Shown here: positions 10,384 through 21,660 of the stretch, in pieces | Position numbering within the stretch: the first letter of the stretch is position 1 | Layout: every line of letters begins with the position of its first letter | DNA from: Trichobilharzia szidati | Lineage: Eukaryota > Platyhelminthes > Trematoda > Strigeidida > Schistosomatidae | DNA length: 64,000 bases | Reading direction: 5' to 3' | NCBI GenBank assembly: GCA_944472155.2 | Contig: OX235275.1 | Span: forward strand, 29,502,865-29,566,864 | Notes under the pieces: generated by a model | What the model was told of the DNA's origin: nothing | What the model saw: only the letters and a program-made list of their open reading frames with translations | Database searches by the model: none | Made by a program: the position numbers and the translations under genes

Positions 10384-12890
10384 TTAGTTAACAAATTCAC
10401 AGTATCGCTTAGGCCAGTGTACACGCCGACCAGAGCGTGTAACCGGTGCTTTACTTGTCTCATCTGGAGAACTGCTAGGTTTAGTAGGATTTTGGACAAT
10501 CGAACATGGCTGGGGTGTGGGTGCGGGCGTAGTTTCTGGTTGTGTAGGCGTGAGGGGTACAGATTCTTCAATGTAGACCGCTTTGAGTCTGTCGACACTT
10601 ACGGTGTCTTGACGGCCAAGTCGATCGATAACAAAAAATTTTTCTTTCCTACTAACGACCTTGAATGGTCCATCATAAGGAGGTTGTAACGGTCTACGAA
10701 AGGCGTCGCAACGCACAAAAACGTGGGTACAGTCATCGGGTCTAGCATCTACTTGCGCTCTCTTGTTTTGTGTGCGTGTGGGAGTTGGTTGCAGGCGCTG
10801 CATAAGGCCCTTGAGGTTCTGAGCATAACAATGTACATCCGTAGCACTTGTCTCACCACTTTCAGGTGAGATGATTTCACCCGGTAGACGAAGGGTGGTA
10901 CCAAACACCAACTCTGCGGAGGTGCACTGTAAGTCTGCTTTGAGCGTGGAACGGATGCTAAGTAGCACTAGGGGAAGGGACTCGGTCCACTTAGTATTCT
11001 CGGTAGCCATTAACGAAGCTTTCAGTTGGCGGTGAAAACGTTCTACAAGTCCATTTGCTGCTGGATGGTACGCGGTTGTTCGGATGCGTTTGCACCCCAG
11101 CAGCTCTAAGAGCTTCTTGAAGTGGGTTGATTCAAACTGCTGTCCACGGTCTGTAGTCACCGAAGATGGGCATCCGAATTGAGCTACCCAGCGTTCCATG
11201 AACACTCGGCAAACGGTTTCCGCGGTCGTATCAGCGATGGGAATAGCTTCTGGCCAACGAGTGAACCGGTCGACACATGTCAACAAGTAACAGTGGCCAT
11301 TTGATGGTGGTAGAGGACCCACTATATCTAGATGTACGTGGCTAAAGCGAGCATCGGGTGTGGAGAAGGAACCCACTGGAGTGATGTTGTGTTTGTGGAC
11401 TTTAGCTCGTTGACACGGCACACAGGCACGTGCCCAGATACGCACGTCGCGATTTATACCAGGCCAGACAAATCTAGCTGACACTAGTTTGTCCGTTGCC
11501 CGGATACCTAGGTGGGAAACGTTGTGGAGGCTATCGAATACCGTACGGCGCAATGAAGGTGGAACGATGGGTCTCGGGGTACCGGTGGACAGATCGCAGA
11601 GGATGGTACCCTCGCTATTAACAAGCGGTATACGCTTGATATGTAAGGAGGTATTTAACGAGAGCTTATCGAGATCTATCTCTGTAAGCTGACGTTGCGC
11701 CATTTGTTTCAGGTCAATGGTTGGTGGCGTCGACATGGTACATATCCTAGACAAGGCGTCTGCCACAACATTGTCAACCCCCGAAATATGTCTAATATCC
11801 GAAGTGAATTGAGAGATATAATCCAAGTGACGCAATTCGCGTGGGGAATATCTATCTGTAGTAGTGTGGATGGCATACGTCAGTGGCTTGTGATCGGTAA
11901 ATACTGTGAATTTCCGACCTTCGACAAAGTGGCGAAAATGTTTGATAGCCGCGTATATGGCGAGGAGTTCTCTGCCGAAAGTGCTATACCTCGCTTCAGC
12001 GGCGGACAACTTCCGGGAGAAAAAGGCAACTGGTACCCATGAAGTATGTACCAGTTGCTGTAGAACAGCTCCAATGGCTGTATTGGATGCATCAACTGAG
12101 ATGCTAAGCGGAAGATGGACGTCTAGGTGGACTAGCATGGTGGCGTCTGCAATTGCCGACTTAATATTCTCGAAGGCTTCTCGAGCCTCTGGTGTCATGC
12201 TGAACGTTTTGTTCCTACCCTTTAGTAGGTCTGTGAGTGGCAGTAAAATATGTGCACATTGGGGAACAAACCGTCGGTAATAACTCGCCATGCCGAGAAA
12301 TGTGCGCAAAGATTTTATTGACGTAGGTTCCGGGAAGTCGCGTATTGCCTGCACCTTCTCAGGTAGCGGGCGAATTCCCTGTTCATTAATGACATGTCCC
12401 AGGAAGGTCAATGAATGGACGCCAATCTGACATTTGGACATGTTAAGTGTCAAACCATGGGTTGTTAACCGCTCGAAAACCATCTGTAGATGCGTACGGT
12501 GGCTAGCTTCGTCTGGGCTAGCCACGAGAATATCGTCGAGATAAGCATATGCGCAATCTAATCCGCGCAAAACATCGTGAATAAATCGCTGGAATGTTTG
12601 TGCGGCGTTGCGGAGACCAAACGGCATTCGAAGAAATTCGAAAAGACCAAAAGGGGTGATCACTGCCGTTTTAGGAATATCGTCTGGATGAACTGGAATC
12701 TGATGATAGGCTCTGGTTAAGTCCAGTTTGCTGAATACCGTGGCACCCTTTAGTGACGACGTAAGGTCATGTATATGTGGTAAGGGGTAGCGATCTGGCA
12801 CGGTCTGTGCGTTAAGCCTGCGGTAGTCACCACAAGGCCTCCAATCTATCCCGTTATTCTTTAGTACCACATGTAAAGGGGAAAACCACT
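10384..12890 (-). pseudogene. pol: Gypsy-2 pol, N-terminally truncated (RT-RNase H-integrase)
   Basis: Open for 828 codons from the internal Met at 12870, and the frame continues to the palindrome edge at 12890 (WFSPLHMV, RT block 1). The RT has YLDD in place of the YIDD of gypsy-1, RNase H has SVDAS, and integrase has an HHCC finger (CVPCQ) and a DD35E core (HLDIVG, TTDRG, NGLVERF). The C-terminal end [11 protein letters not shown] matches the end of gypsy-1 Pol, so both belong to one clade though they are clearly different families. Protease and the RT N-terminus are absent because the foldback starts here, so it cannot be translated as a normal gag-pol product. Confidence 0.9.
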
Positions 12891-15024
12891 CTGCTACCAG
12901 TGGTTTTCCCCTTTACATGTGGTACTAAAGAATAATGGGATAGATTGGAGGCCTTGTGGTGACTACCGCAGGCTTAACGCACAGACCGTGCCAGATCGCT
13001 ACCCCTTACCACATATACATGACCTTACGTCGTCACTAAAGGGTGCCACGGTATTCAGCAAACTGGACTTAACCAGAGCCTATCATCAGATTCCAGTTCA
13101 TCTAGACGATATTCCTAAAACGGCAGTGATCACCCCTTTTGGTCTTTTCGAATTTCTTCGAATGCCGTTTGGTCTCCGCAACGCCGCACAAACATTCCAG
13201 CGATTTATTCACGATGTTTTGCGCGGACTAGATTGCGCATATGCTTATCTCGACGATATTCTCGTGGCTAGCCCAGACGAAGCTAGCCACCGTACGCATC
13301 TACAGATGGTTTTCGAGCGGTTAACAACCCATGGTTTGACACTTAACATGTCCAAATGTCAGATTGGCGTCCATTCATTGACCTTCCTGGGACATGTCAT
13401 TAATGAACAGGGAATTCGCCCGCTACCTGAGAAGGTGCAGGCAATACGCGACTTCCCGGAACCTACGTCAATAAAATCTTTGCGCACATTTCTCGGCATG
13501 GCGAGTTATTACCGACGGTTTGTTCCCCAATGTGCACATATTTTACTGCCACTCACAGACCTACTAAAGGGTAGGAACAAAACGTTCAGCATGACACCAG
13601 AGGCTCGAGAAGCCTTCGAGAATATTAAGTCGGCAATTGCAGACGCCACCATGCTAGTCCACCTAGACGTCCATCTTCCGCTTAGCATCTCAGTTGATGC
13701 ATCCAATACAGCCATTGGAGCTGTTCTACAGCAACTGGTACATACTTCATGGGTACCAGTTGCCTTTTTCTCCCGGAAGTTGTCCGCCGCTGAAGCGAGG
13801 TATAGCACTTTCGGCAGAGAACTCCTCGCCATATACGCGGCTATCAAACATTTTCGCCACTTTGTCGAAGGTCGGAAATTCACAGTATTTACCGATCACA
13901 AGCCACTGACGTATGCCATCCACACTACTACAGATAGATATTCCCCACGCGAATTGCGTCACTTGGATTATATCTCTCAATTCACTTCGGATATTAGACA
14001 TATTTCGGGGGTTGACAATGTTGTGGCAGACGCCTTGTCTAGGATATGTACCATGTCGACGCCACCAACCATTGACCTGAAACAAATGGCGCAACGTCAG
14101 CTTACAGAGATAGATCTCGATAAGCTCTCGTTAAATACCTCCTTACATATCAAGCGTATACCGCTTGTTAATAGCGAGGGTACCATCCTCTGCGATCTGT
14201 CCACCGGTACCCCGAGACCCATCGTTCCACCTTCATTGCGCCGTACGGTATTCGATAGCCTCCACAACGTTTCCCACCTAGGTATCCGGGCAACGGACAA
14301 ACTAGTGTCAGCTAGATTTGTCTGGCCTGGTATAAATCGCGACGTGCGTATCTGGGCACGTGCCTGTGTGCCGTGTCAACGAGCTAAAGTCCACAAACAC
14401 AACATCACTCCAGTGGGTTCCTTCTCCACACCCGATGCTCGCTTTAGCCACGTACATCTAGATATAGTGGGTCCTCTACCACCATCAAATGGCCACTGTT
14501 ACTTGTTGACATGTGTTGACCGGTTCACTCGTTGGCCAGAAGCTATTCCCATCGCTGATACGACCGCGGAAACCGTTTGCCGAGTGTTCATGGAACGCTG
14601 GGTAGCTCAATTCGGATGCCCATCTTCGGTGACTACAGACCGTGGACAGCAGTTTGAATCAACCCACTTCAAGAAGCTCTTAGAGCTGCTGGGGTGCAAA
14701 CGCATCCGAACAACCGCGTACCATCCAGCAGCAAATGGACTTGTAGAACGTTTTCACCGCCAACTGAAAGCTTCGTTAATGGCTACCGAGAATACTAAGT
14801 GGACCGAGTCCCTTCCCCTAGTGCTACTTAGCATCCGTTCCACGCTCAAAGCAGACTTACAGTGCACCTCCGCAGAGTTGGTGTTTGGTACCACCCTTCG
14901 TCTACCGGGTGAAATCATCTCACCTGAAAGTGGTGAGACAAGTGCTACGGATGTACATTGTTATGCTCAGAACCTCAAGGGCCTTATGCAGCGCCTGCAA
15001 CCAACTCCCACACGCACACAAAAC
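10765..15024. repeat. Large palindrome: 2126-bp arms, 8-bp spacer
   Basis: Arms 10765-12890 and 12899-15024 are reverse complements about the spacer CTGCTACC (12891-12898). Coordinates map as x to 25789-x with no indel over the whole arm, judging from matching ORFs in both arms. I found only a few substitutions, for example one that changes HPDD to HLDD in RT. Arms this similar and this close are unstable in cells and are also typical of library or assembly foldbacks. Confidence 0.92.
12899..15024 (+). pseudogene. Inverted copy of gypsy-2 pol (RT, RNase H, integrase core)
   Basis: Mirror copy of the minus-strand pol. It is open from 12919 and reads through the junction at 15024/15025 into the RNase H fragment to 15348. 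It covers RT (YLDD), RNase H, HHCC and the DD35E core, then breaks after the residues TPTRTQN, before the integrase tail. It lies upside down inside its own element, so element transcripts would carry it as antisense and could form a long hairpin with the other arm. Confidence 0.88.
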
Positions 15025-15298
15025 CTACTAAAGAGCAAGAGCAAAACGTTCAGCATGACACCAGAGGCTCGAGAAGCCTTCGAGAATATTAAGTCGGCAA
15101 TTGCAGACGCCACCATGCTAGTCCACCTAGACGTCCATCTTCCGCTTAGCATCTCAGTCGATGCATCTAACACAGCCATTGGAGCTGTTCTACAGCAACT
15201 GGTACATACTTCATGGATACCAGTTGCCTTTTTCTCTCGGAAGTTGTCCGCCGCTGAAGCGAGGTATAGCACTTTTGGCAAAGAACTCCTCGCTATAT
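15025..15298 (+). pseudogene. Third, diverged RNase H fragment of the gypsy-2 family
   Basis: These 274 bp repeat 13561-13834 in the same orientation but with about 12 substitutions, far more than separate the palindrome arms. It covers the region from [18 protein letters not shown] through the RNase H active-site block (SVDAS). The divergence suggests it came from another family member. It joins directly to inverted gag sequence at about 15298. Confidence 0.85.
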
Positions 15299-15413
15299 TT
15301 CGTAGGGCGAACATAGCTTCGATGTGGTCGAACCATGGAACAGGATGATGAGTCCAGAAGGTGGGGAGTTGCAAGGTGATAACCATTTCTGAGGCGGAAC
15401 TGCTGTCAGTCAT
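15299..15413 (-). pseudogene. gag: Gypsy-2 gag, N-terminal stub
   Basis: From the ATG at 15413 (MTDSSSASE...) the stub runs about 38 residues, including [20 protein letters not shown], which parallels the gypsy-1 gag N-terminus ([18 protein letters not shown]). The frame then enters antisense RNase H sequence. The capsid remainder and zinc knuckle are lost. Confidence 0.75.
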
Positions 15414-15579
15414 TTTGCACACGGGACGGTATATTAATAAAATGATAACAAATATGATAACAAAAAAATACGAGTAAAACCAAGGCAAGTAAAATTTTAT
15501 AACTCCGTGTTAAAAACAAATTGCCAATATGAAAAAGGACTATTTACACTTTAGGCTACTGAGCAGGCAAACGGTGAAA

Positions 15580-15593
15580 ACTCGAGCTCACCA
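15580..15593 (-). other. Primer binding site of gypsy-2
   Basis: TGGTGAGCTCGAG on the minus strand, two bases inside the 5' LTR end. It shares TGGTGAGC with the gypsy-1 primer site and fixes the inner LTR edge at 15596. Confidence 0.6.
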
Positions 15594-15595
15594 CT

Positions 15596-15833
15596 TGTAA
15601 GAGTTAGACTTAGTATTAACTTCGACCTAACAATAATCACTCTCACAAAACTTCTTCACCGCTTATGGCCTTAATCGTACTCTGCCTAACGTGCAAGTAC
15701 TAACGAACGGATCAAAGTTAAAAGACTCGAAATGGCAAGTGTAACTGGACCAGAATTGTATTTACACAAAAGAGATATAGAATTTGATAAGAAATAAGAG
15801 GTACACACTTATCTGCAGGTGAGACGGTGGTCA
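15596..15833 (-). repeat. 5' LTR of gypsy-2 (probably truncated in U3)
   Basis: 238 bp matching 8705-8942. After 15833 the sequence diverges from the 3' LTR copy, which probably continues 145 bp further to its terminus. No target duplication is visible, which fits loss of the outer end. Confidence 0.75.
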
Positions 15834-16092
15834 CTACCTTCCATTAACGCAACATTTCGTAATTCCCGCATGAATTTGACAGACTATAAGTAAATTATAG
15901 ATTATAATTTGTACTTGAACCAATATATCGTAATCTGTTCTAATAAAGTTTCTAGAGAATTTTTTCCATCCTTTCAATTTTTAATGTCATAAAACAGTGT
16001 TTCATTCCAAACTGCACTTGTCAAATATGATCATGCCTGTAAAAACGGTAGAACAATCATGTAAGTGCTTAATTTATGTGAAATATATATTA
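15834..16092. other. AT-rich stretch between gypsy-2 and a LINE
   Basis: No clear feature. It may be the 3' untranslated region of the adjacent minus-strand LINE, but I see no simple-repeat tail that would prove it. Confidence 0.4.
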
Positions 16093-18236
16093 TTATAGCA
16101 AGCGTTTGAAGGTTATAATAGATTCACAGGTCTTTATTTCTAGGGGTAAACTGTTCCAGATCTTAGAATACATGACTATGAAGAAGTTTGCACGGAGTGC
16201 TGTTTTACAGCTTTTCCTAGATACTGTGCACGTTTGGTTACGCAGGTTGTAGGATCCTTCCGGTAAGAACTGTATCTCCTTGCTGTCTGAGAATGATATT
16301 TTATGCAAGACTTTAAAGAAGAATGTTAGACTGATGCTGAGTCATCTCATTCAGAGTGGGTCGATACCTACAGTTATACACCTTGATGTGTAGTCCTTTT
16401 CGCAGTCAAATCCTAGAAGTTTCGACGTAAAGTATCGTTGGACACTTTCTATTTTAAGCCTGTCACTTATGTGAGTGCTGCTGGAAATAAATGGACAATA
16501 TTCTAGTGGTGGTCTGACACATGTTCGATATAATTTAAATTTCACTTCGTAGTTGTGGAATTTCCTGAGTATCCATCCTAAGAGCATCCTCGATTTACGC
16601 GTCTGCGTTGCTACTTGCTCAGAAAATGTCAGGCCACTAGAGTACCTGAGTCCTAGGTCAACATCACTTTGGAGTTTATGCAAGTCAATAAATTCAATTA
16701 TCAGTTTGATATTTATTGAGGGTGCACCGAAACAGATCCAACAACATTTGTCAAGGTTGAATTTGAGGTTCCATGTGGAGGACCATTCAGTTACTCTATC
16801 TAGTTCTTCCTGAACAGCATTCTGAAAGTACCCTATGTCATCACAGTGGAATGTGTAAGCTACTTTAAGATCATCTGCAAAGATGAATGGTTTGCCAAGT
16901 GAGAAACAGCTGCATACGTCGTTGACATATAGAGTGAATAGGAGGGGGCCTAAGACACTACCTTGAGCTTCTCCAGAAGTGACTGGACTAGGTTTAGAGA
17001 TAACAGACCCCAGTCTAACTAATTGGGACCTATTGTTAAGGAATGATTCAAGCCATCCTAATAATGGGTTACGTATTCCTAAGGATGTCAGCTTATTTAA
17101 TAAAAGCAAATGGTCAATGCGGTCAAAGGCTTTGGAGATGTCGAAGTAGATGACTAGTACTAGTTGTTGTTTGTCTCGGCTACGGGTTATGTATTTAAAG
17201 AAGTCAAGGTGACGGGTCATGCATGATCTGGTTTTCGAAATCCATGTTGGTTGGGACTTGCAATATTACAGCTGAGCATATGTTTGAGAATATCACCTAT
17301 AACTATTCTTTCAATGATTCTAGAAACTATGAGTGTAATATTGATTGGCCTATAGTTATTGACTTCAGTTTTCGATCCGCATCTATGTTTGGGTACTATA
17401 AATGTGGTTTTCCATTTATCTGGATAGGTTTGGCTTTCTAGGGACATTGTAAATATCTTAAGTGATAAAAGGGAAATGTCAGAACCACCGTGTTTATAAA
17501 GATACGATAGTATGCCGTCAATACCAGCACTACTAGAGCTTTTAAGAGTGTTAATTGCTTGGTTAATATTAGAATAAGTGAAATGAACTGTACTGATTTG
17601 TTTCAGCTCTGACGAAGAAGGGAATTCCATTGTAGATTGTAAACCGAGAAGTGGGCTTATGGGCTTAAGATAGTTAGCTGCAAACGTTTCTTTAAACAAT
17701 TCACACATGTCTGCATGGTTGCTGTGTAGTTTACCCTTGTTTATAAGGAGAGAAATATTGCGGCTTTGGCGATTCATTCGTTTCTTTAGGATATCTGTGA
17801 GAGCACCTACTCTGGTGGTGCTGGCTAGTGCCGTGCATTCTTCATTTCTCATATGCAAGTTATGAGCTTGCGCGATGGAGCTAAGAGTACTAAGTATTGA
17901 CCCTAGTGTACTAAAGTCGTGTCGTCTGAAGTAACTTGTTGACAGTCTCTTCAGTTTCGAACGATCTTTTGGTTGAATAAATCGCTTCTTAAGTTTTGAG
18001 ATTTTTACTGTTTGCAATAGCATCACAGCGTCTAAGCATGTGTTTGAGTTATAGTAAAAGATGTCTAGAGCTTTCGAGAGGTTATCAGTATAGAGGTAAT
18101 CTCTCCATTCTGAGGATCTTAACATTGATTTCACTAGAGTCCAGTCTGCCTTACTGTAGTTCCTGTATGTTATTTGTTGTAAAGTAAGGGTGTGCGCTGC
18201 ATTGCTAATTGGCGGAAGTGGCAATGCACACAGCAC
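16093..18236 (-). pseudogene. CR1/Jockey-type LINE: reverse transcriptase region, broken
   Basis: Minus-strand frames 18236-17217, 17220-16351 and 16308-16093 are consecutive parts of one RT protein. The first has the linker and fingers (SSSAGIDGI, NNYRPINIT), the second the palm (YFDISKAFDRIDH, GSVLGPLLFTLYVND and FADD), the third the C-terminal SKIWNSLPLEI motif common in CR1/Jockey elements. Frames change at about 17218 and 16350, so no full protein can be made. The palm catalytic pair FADD is still present. Membership in CR1/Jockey is from motif style; no exact family can be assigned by eye. Confidence 0.85.
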
Positions 18237-18261
18237 TGTTTTGTGGTCGCTCCCTGGAAAC

Positions 18262-18860
18262 TCAGAACCTACCAGGGTTCGGTAGGGGACTTATATTGTG
18301 GCAGAAGATTACGTCTAGTATGTTATTATCTCTTGTAGGGGTGGTAACAGTTACTTTCCAGCCAAGTATATCCAGTGTGCCTAAGAAATTATCAAATTTA
18401 GTTGGGCCTGTGGGTATATCCGAGTTGATTTCAGGTAAGTTAGAGTCCCCACATATGATCTTATGATCGTAGTGTAAGGTGGATAATTGCTCCAGAGAAT
18501 CAATAAGTTGGGTCTCATAATTACTGAAGGTGCCGGGTGCTCTGTAGTTGCATCCAATTAATGCTATTGCGTTATTTAAATGTACGTTAACCCATAGAGT
18601 TTTAGGCAGGTTAGGTGTACTAATTTCTAGCTGTGATACAGTAAGTGCATTCAGAAAATACATGAGACAACCCCCTCCCTTACCACCTTCCCTGTCACAC
18701 TGAAAGTGTGTGTAGTTATCTAAGCTTATCTCTTCATCCAGTATGTTCGAATTACACCAAGATTCAGTGATGACAATTATAGGGGGTTCTCATATTGCTG
18801 TGAGTGCTATGAGCATCAGTAGTTTATTTAGAACAGATCTAGCATTTATGAGGATTAGGT
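18262..18860 (-). pseudogene. LINE apurinic-type endonuclease domain, broken
   Basis: Upstream half of the same LINE. It starts around INARSVLNKLL, then has one in-frame TGA, then ITESWC (the catalytic Glu block), GGKGGGCLMYFLN, GCNYRAPG, IICGDSNLPEI (catalytic GD/N block) and LDVIFC. It ends at a stop at 18262, in another frame from the RT. The order is that of APE-type LINE endonucleases that nick target DNA. I see no first ORF upstream. Confidence 0.8.
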
Positions 18861-19059
18861 AAAGATGAGATTTGAAATATCATTTGAAGTATTTAAGTTC
18901 GTTAATCAGCCCCGAATATGGTTCAGCACCCAATAGCTCTGCTTGAAATGACGACCCTATGTTAAGAGGAGTTTCAACATCATGCTCACATATATAAGAA
19001 TAAAACTTGTGCATTGTGGTAGAGTGTAATTCCATTAAGGGTACATTTTATTTTGAAAA

Positions 19060-20333
19060 AGTCTCACAGTGTTTCACAGTAATATTTACTGATGACGTTT
19101 CGAGCACAATTTATTGCTAATAATCATATCAAGGTAATCACACGACTTCCTAAATTCATTTAGATAGTTCCATTATTTTTCACTTGATTTGATTGGTAGT
19201 GATATCTTCCATATTTTGGGTATGAGTGATGAATCATTCCTATTACATATGTTGGGTGTAGATTCGATGAACAAGGATTCAGTAATCAACCTCTCTCTCC
19301 AACTACCTAAATTACTTTTAAGAATTTTAACCCTCTCCCACCCTATTGTGTGGTTGTGTGCTAATGCATGCATTGCAATGCAGTGCTGAGCCTTTTTCTA
19401 AATTACTTATCTTCTCTGGGTCAACCATTCTTACCTTAGCTAAATTCTTATGTTCTGACAATCTGACTACCCCTGACCTACTAGTTTGACCCATGTAGTT
19501 GACCTCACAGTCATTGCAGGGTATTCTGTAAATTATATTATTTTGTCTAATTGGGTCAACTGGGTCCTTAAACCTACAGAGCTTGTCCTACCTGAGTGAG
19601 TTTGTAGGTTTAAATGCCACCCTAATTCTTGCTTTATTTAGAATCCTACGTAGGGTCTCAGATGTCCCCTCTTTATATGGTATAACTGTAGATGACTTAT
19701 ATTCCCTCTTATTTATGTTATTATTACTAGTTTCACAATTCTTTTTATTTTTCTTTTGGCCTTTTTCAATCTTCCTAATGAATTTAAAAGGATAGTTATT
19801 TAACACCAACGCCTCTTCTATCTGTTTTATTTCATCATTAGGTCTTTTTTGTGCCATTGCTCGGTTTGTTAAACACTTAAGTAAGCCTGCCTTAACAGTT
19901 AATGGATGAGATGAATTAAAGTCTAAATATCTATTAGAATGCGTTGGCATTTTATAAACTCTGGTGTGTAGTTTGCCTTCTGCTATTCGTTTTATTTTAC
20001 AATCTAACATAGCTAATTCTCTTTGCTCATTTTCGGCTTCGAATGTGAATTTTATTTCCTCCACTAGTGAGTTTACGTGTGTCAAGAAGCTAGAGATAAG
20101 TTCTGTTTTTAACACTGTGAAAGTGTCATCCACATATCTCCACCATATTTTTGGGGTAGGATTAAACGTGTTAAGAGCCATATTTTCCCAGCTATCCGTA
20201 AATATATATGCTACGATAGGGGTTATTGGGGTCCCATTGCTACACCTTCAGTTTGTCTATATATTTTGCCTTGGAATTTAAAGATAGTAGATGTGAGGCA
20301 CAACTGAATTCCCGAAATAATTTCACCATCCTA
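19060..20333 (-). pseudogene. Penelope-like element, RT palm plus GIY-YIG, 5'-truncated
   Basis: On the minus strand the copy begins near 20333 with FKFQGKIYRQTEGVAMG and loses one base near 20230. It then has WWRYVDDTFTVL (RT catalytic YVDD) in the frame 20181-19588. An in-frame TAG follows SLR, then DPVDPIRQNNIIYRIPCN leads into the GIY-YIG region (YMGQTSR, SEHKNLAKV). A further frameshift near 19380 separates the last block, 19373-19173. The 3' flank holds GTGAAACACTGTGAGAC-type sequence near 19060-19110, often seen at PLE 3' ends. PLEs use this RT and endonuclease for target-primed insertion. This copy is dead. Confidence 0.85.
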
Positions 20334-20339
20334 GAAGGA

Positions 20340-20530
20340 TAGCTCATCAGAGGGCAAGGACCCTGGTGCGCTCCCACTTCTGATCCCCCGGGTTTGCCGT
20401 CCCTGGAATTCCTTACTGGCAGATGTAGCTATGGCACCGTCTGTGGACGCCTTTAAGCAAAGGCTGGACAACCATGCAGCGACACAAGGACTGCATCCAA
20501 ATGGCCCATCCCCTTAAAATCGCATACACC
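20340..20530 (+). pseudogene. 3' tail of a LINE (first of two tandem copies)
   Basis: This stretch aligns with 21310-21490: both have a GTGCGYTCMC-type start, TTTGCCGTC, a CTGGACAA block and an ending near CCTTAAAAT. In the better copy it codes for VCRLWNALPAAV and TFKRKLDNH, the usual end of CR1-type RT proteins. Only the end of this copy survives. Confidence 0.7.
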
Positions 20531-20559
20531 ATTCAAGGGTGGACAATTAAACTTGTCGT

Positions 20560-21480
20560 TTTACTTCTGTACATTCTCTCCCATCTTTTGATTTTTATCA
20601 ACGACCTGCCCTGTCATCTGAACTGCTCTGCGCTTCTTTACGCTGACGACGTAAAGATTTGAATAGCAATAAACTCATCGGAAGACTCCGACATATTGCA
20701 GGCTGACCTTCAAACTCTGGGAGACTGGGCTCTGGCTAACGGAATGCCTTTCAACCTAAAGAAGTGCAAAGTAGTGCAACTTCATTCCGGCAGGTCACAG
20801 AGTGCAAATTGCACCCTTGGTGGCCAGAACTTGAGTTGGGTGCCATCAGAACGCGACCTAGGTCTTATTTTAACAGAAAAGCTAGACACCAGTGTAAATT
20901 ACACGAGGGACGTCGCCAAAGCCTACGGAACTTTACACTTTATGCATAGGCAGCTGGGAGCTCTTACTCCTGAACTATTCCTAACGTTGTATACGACATA
21001 CGTGCGGCCACTCCTTGAGGTGCATAATATCATTGCTCCTCCGCTACTCAAAAGGGATGCTAACATTCTAGAGAGTGTCCAGAGACGAGCGACAAAATGG
21101 GTGATCGGCCTCCGCAACAAATCATATGAGGAAAGACTGAAGAAATTAAGTCTTTTCACACTTAGTTACCGTAGTCACAGGGGAGACCTCATCACCGTCT
21201 ATAAGATCTTAAATGACCAGGCCCACCCTAATAAAAGCATCCTGCCATTAAGTGATTATAGGCTTACACGAGGTAACCCGCTAAGGATAGCACACCAGAG
21301 ACCAAAGACTTGAGTGCGTTCACATTTCTTTTCACTTCGAGTTTGCCGTCTCTGGAACGCTTTACCGGCGGCCGTAACTACAGCGCCATCTGTGGAGACT
21401 TTTAAGCGAAAGCTGGACAATCATGCAGAAATGCATGGTTTGTGTCTCAATGGCTTACCCTCTTAAAATTTGAAACCACA
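20560..21480 (+). pseudogene. 5'-truncated LINE reverse transcriptase (second tandem copy)
   Basis: Starts inside the RT palm: FINDLPCHLNCSALLYADD, then DVKI followed by a TGA where Trp is expected. It continues in the frame 20696-21313 (LGDWALANGMPFNLKKCKVV, SERDLGLIL, ILESVQRRATKWVIGL) and ends with VCRLWNALPAAV near 21350. YADD is intact but the copy lacks the endonuclease and the first half of RT. It follows head-to-tail the tail of a related copy at 20340-20530. Confidence 0.82.
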
Positions 21481-21539
21481 TTGTCAATGGATGAGTATAC
21501 AAGCTGAATCTCCACGACCCGTCCTGTCTTCTCCCACTG

Positions 21540-21660
21540 TACCGACTACTCTATCTTTTCTTTCTTTCTTTATTATTTCACCTTTATTATTTCACTTATC
21601 TCAACCTATATTATCTACACTACAACCTACTACTACTATTATTATTACTATTCTACTTTT
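21540..21660. repeat. Pyrimidine-rich and ATT-rich low-complexity tract
   Basis: TTTCTTTCTTT, then TATTATTTCACC repeats, then (ATT)n. It directly follows the LINE end and could be its 3' untranslated tail. Confidence 0.6.

Larger units (their letters stand above)
8705..15833 (-). mobile_element. Gypsy-2: rearranged foldback gypsy element
   Basis: In minus-strand order: partial 5' LTR (15833-15596), primer site, first ~38 codons of gag (15413-15299), then an inverted (plus-strand) block made of an RNase H fragment (15298-15025) and an RT-RNase H-integrase copy (15024-12899), an 8-bp spacer, the normal minus-strand pol remainder (12890-10384), a long 3' region and the 3' LTR (9087-8705). The rest of gag, protease and the RT N-terminus are missing. 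The two LTRs differ at one position in 238. The structure could come from strand switching in reverse transcription, or be an assembly foldback. Confidence 0.85.
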
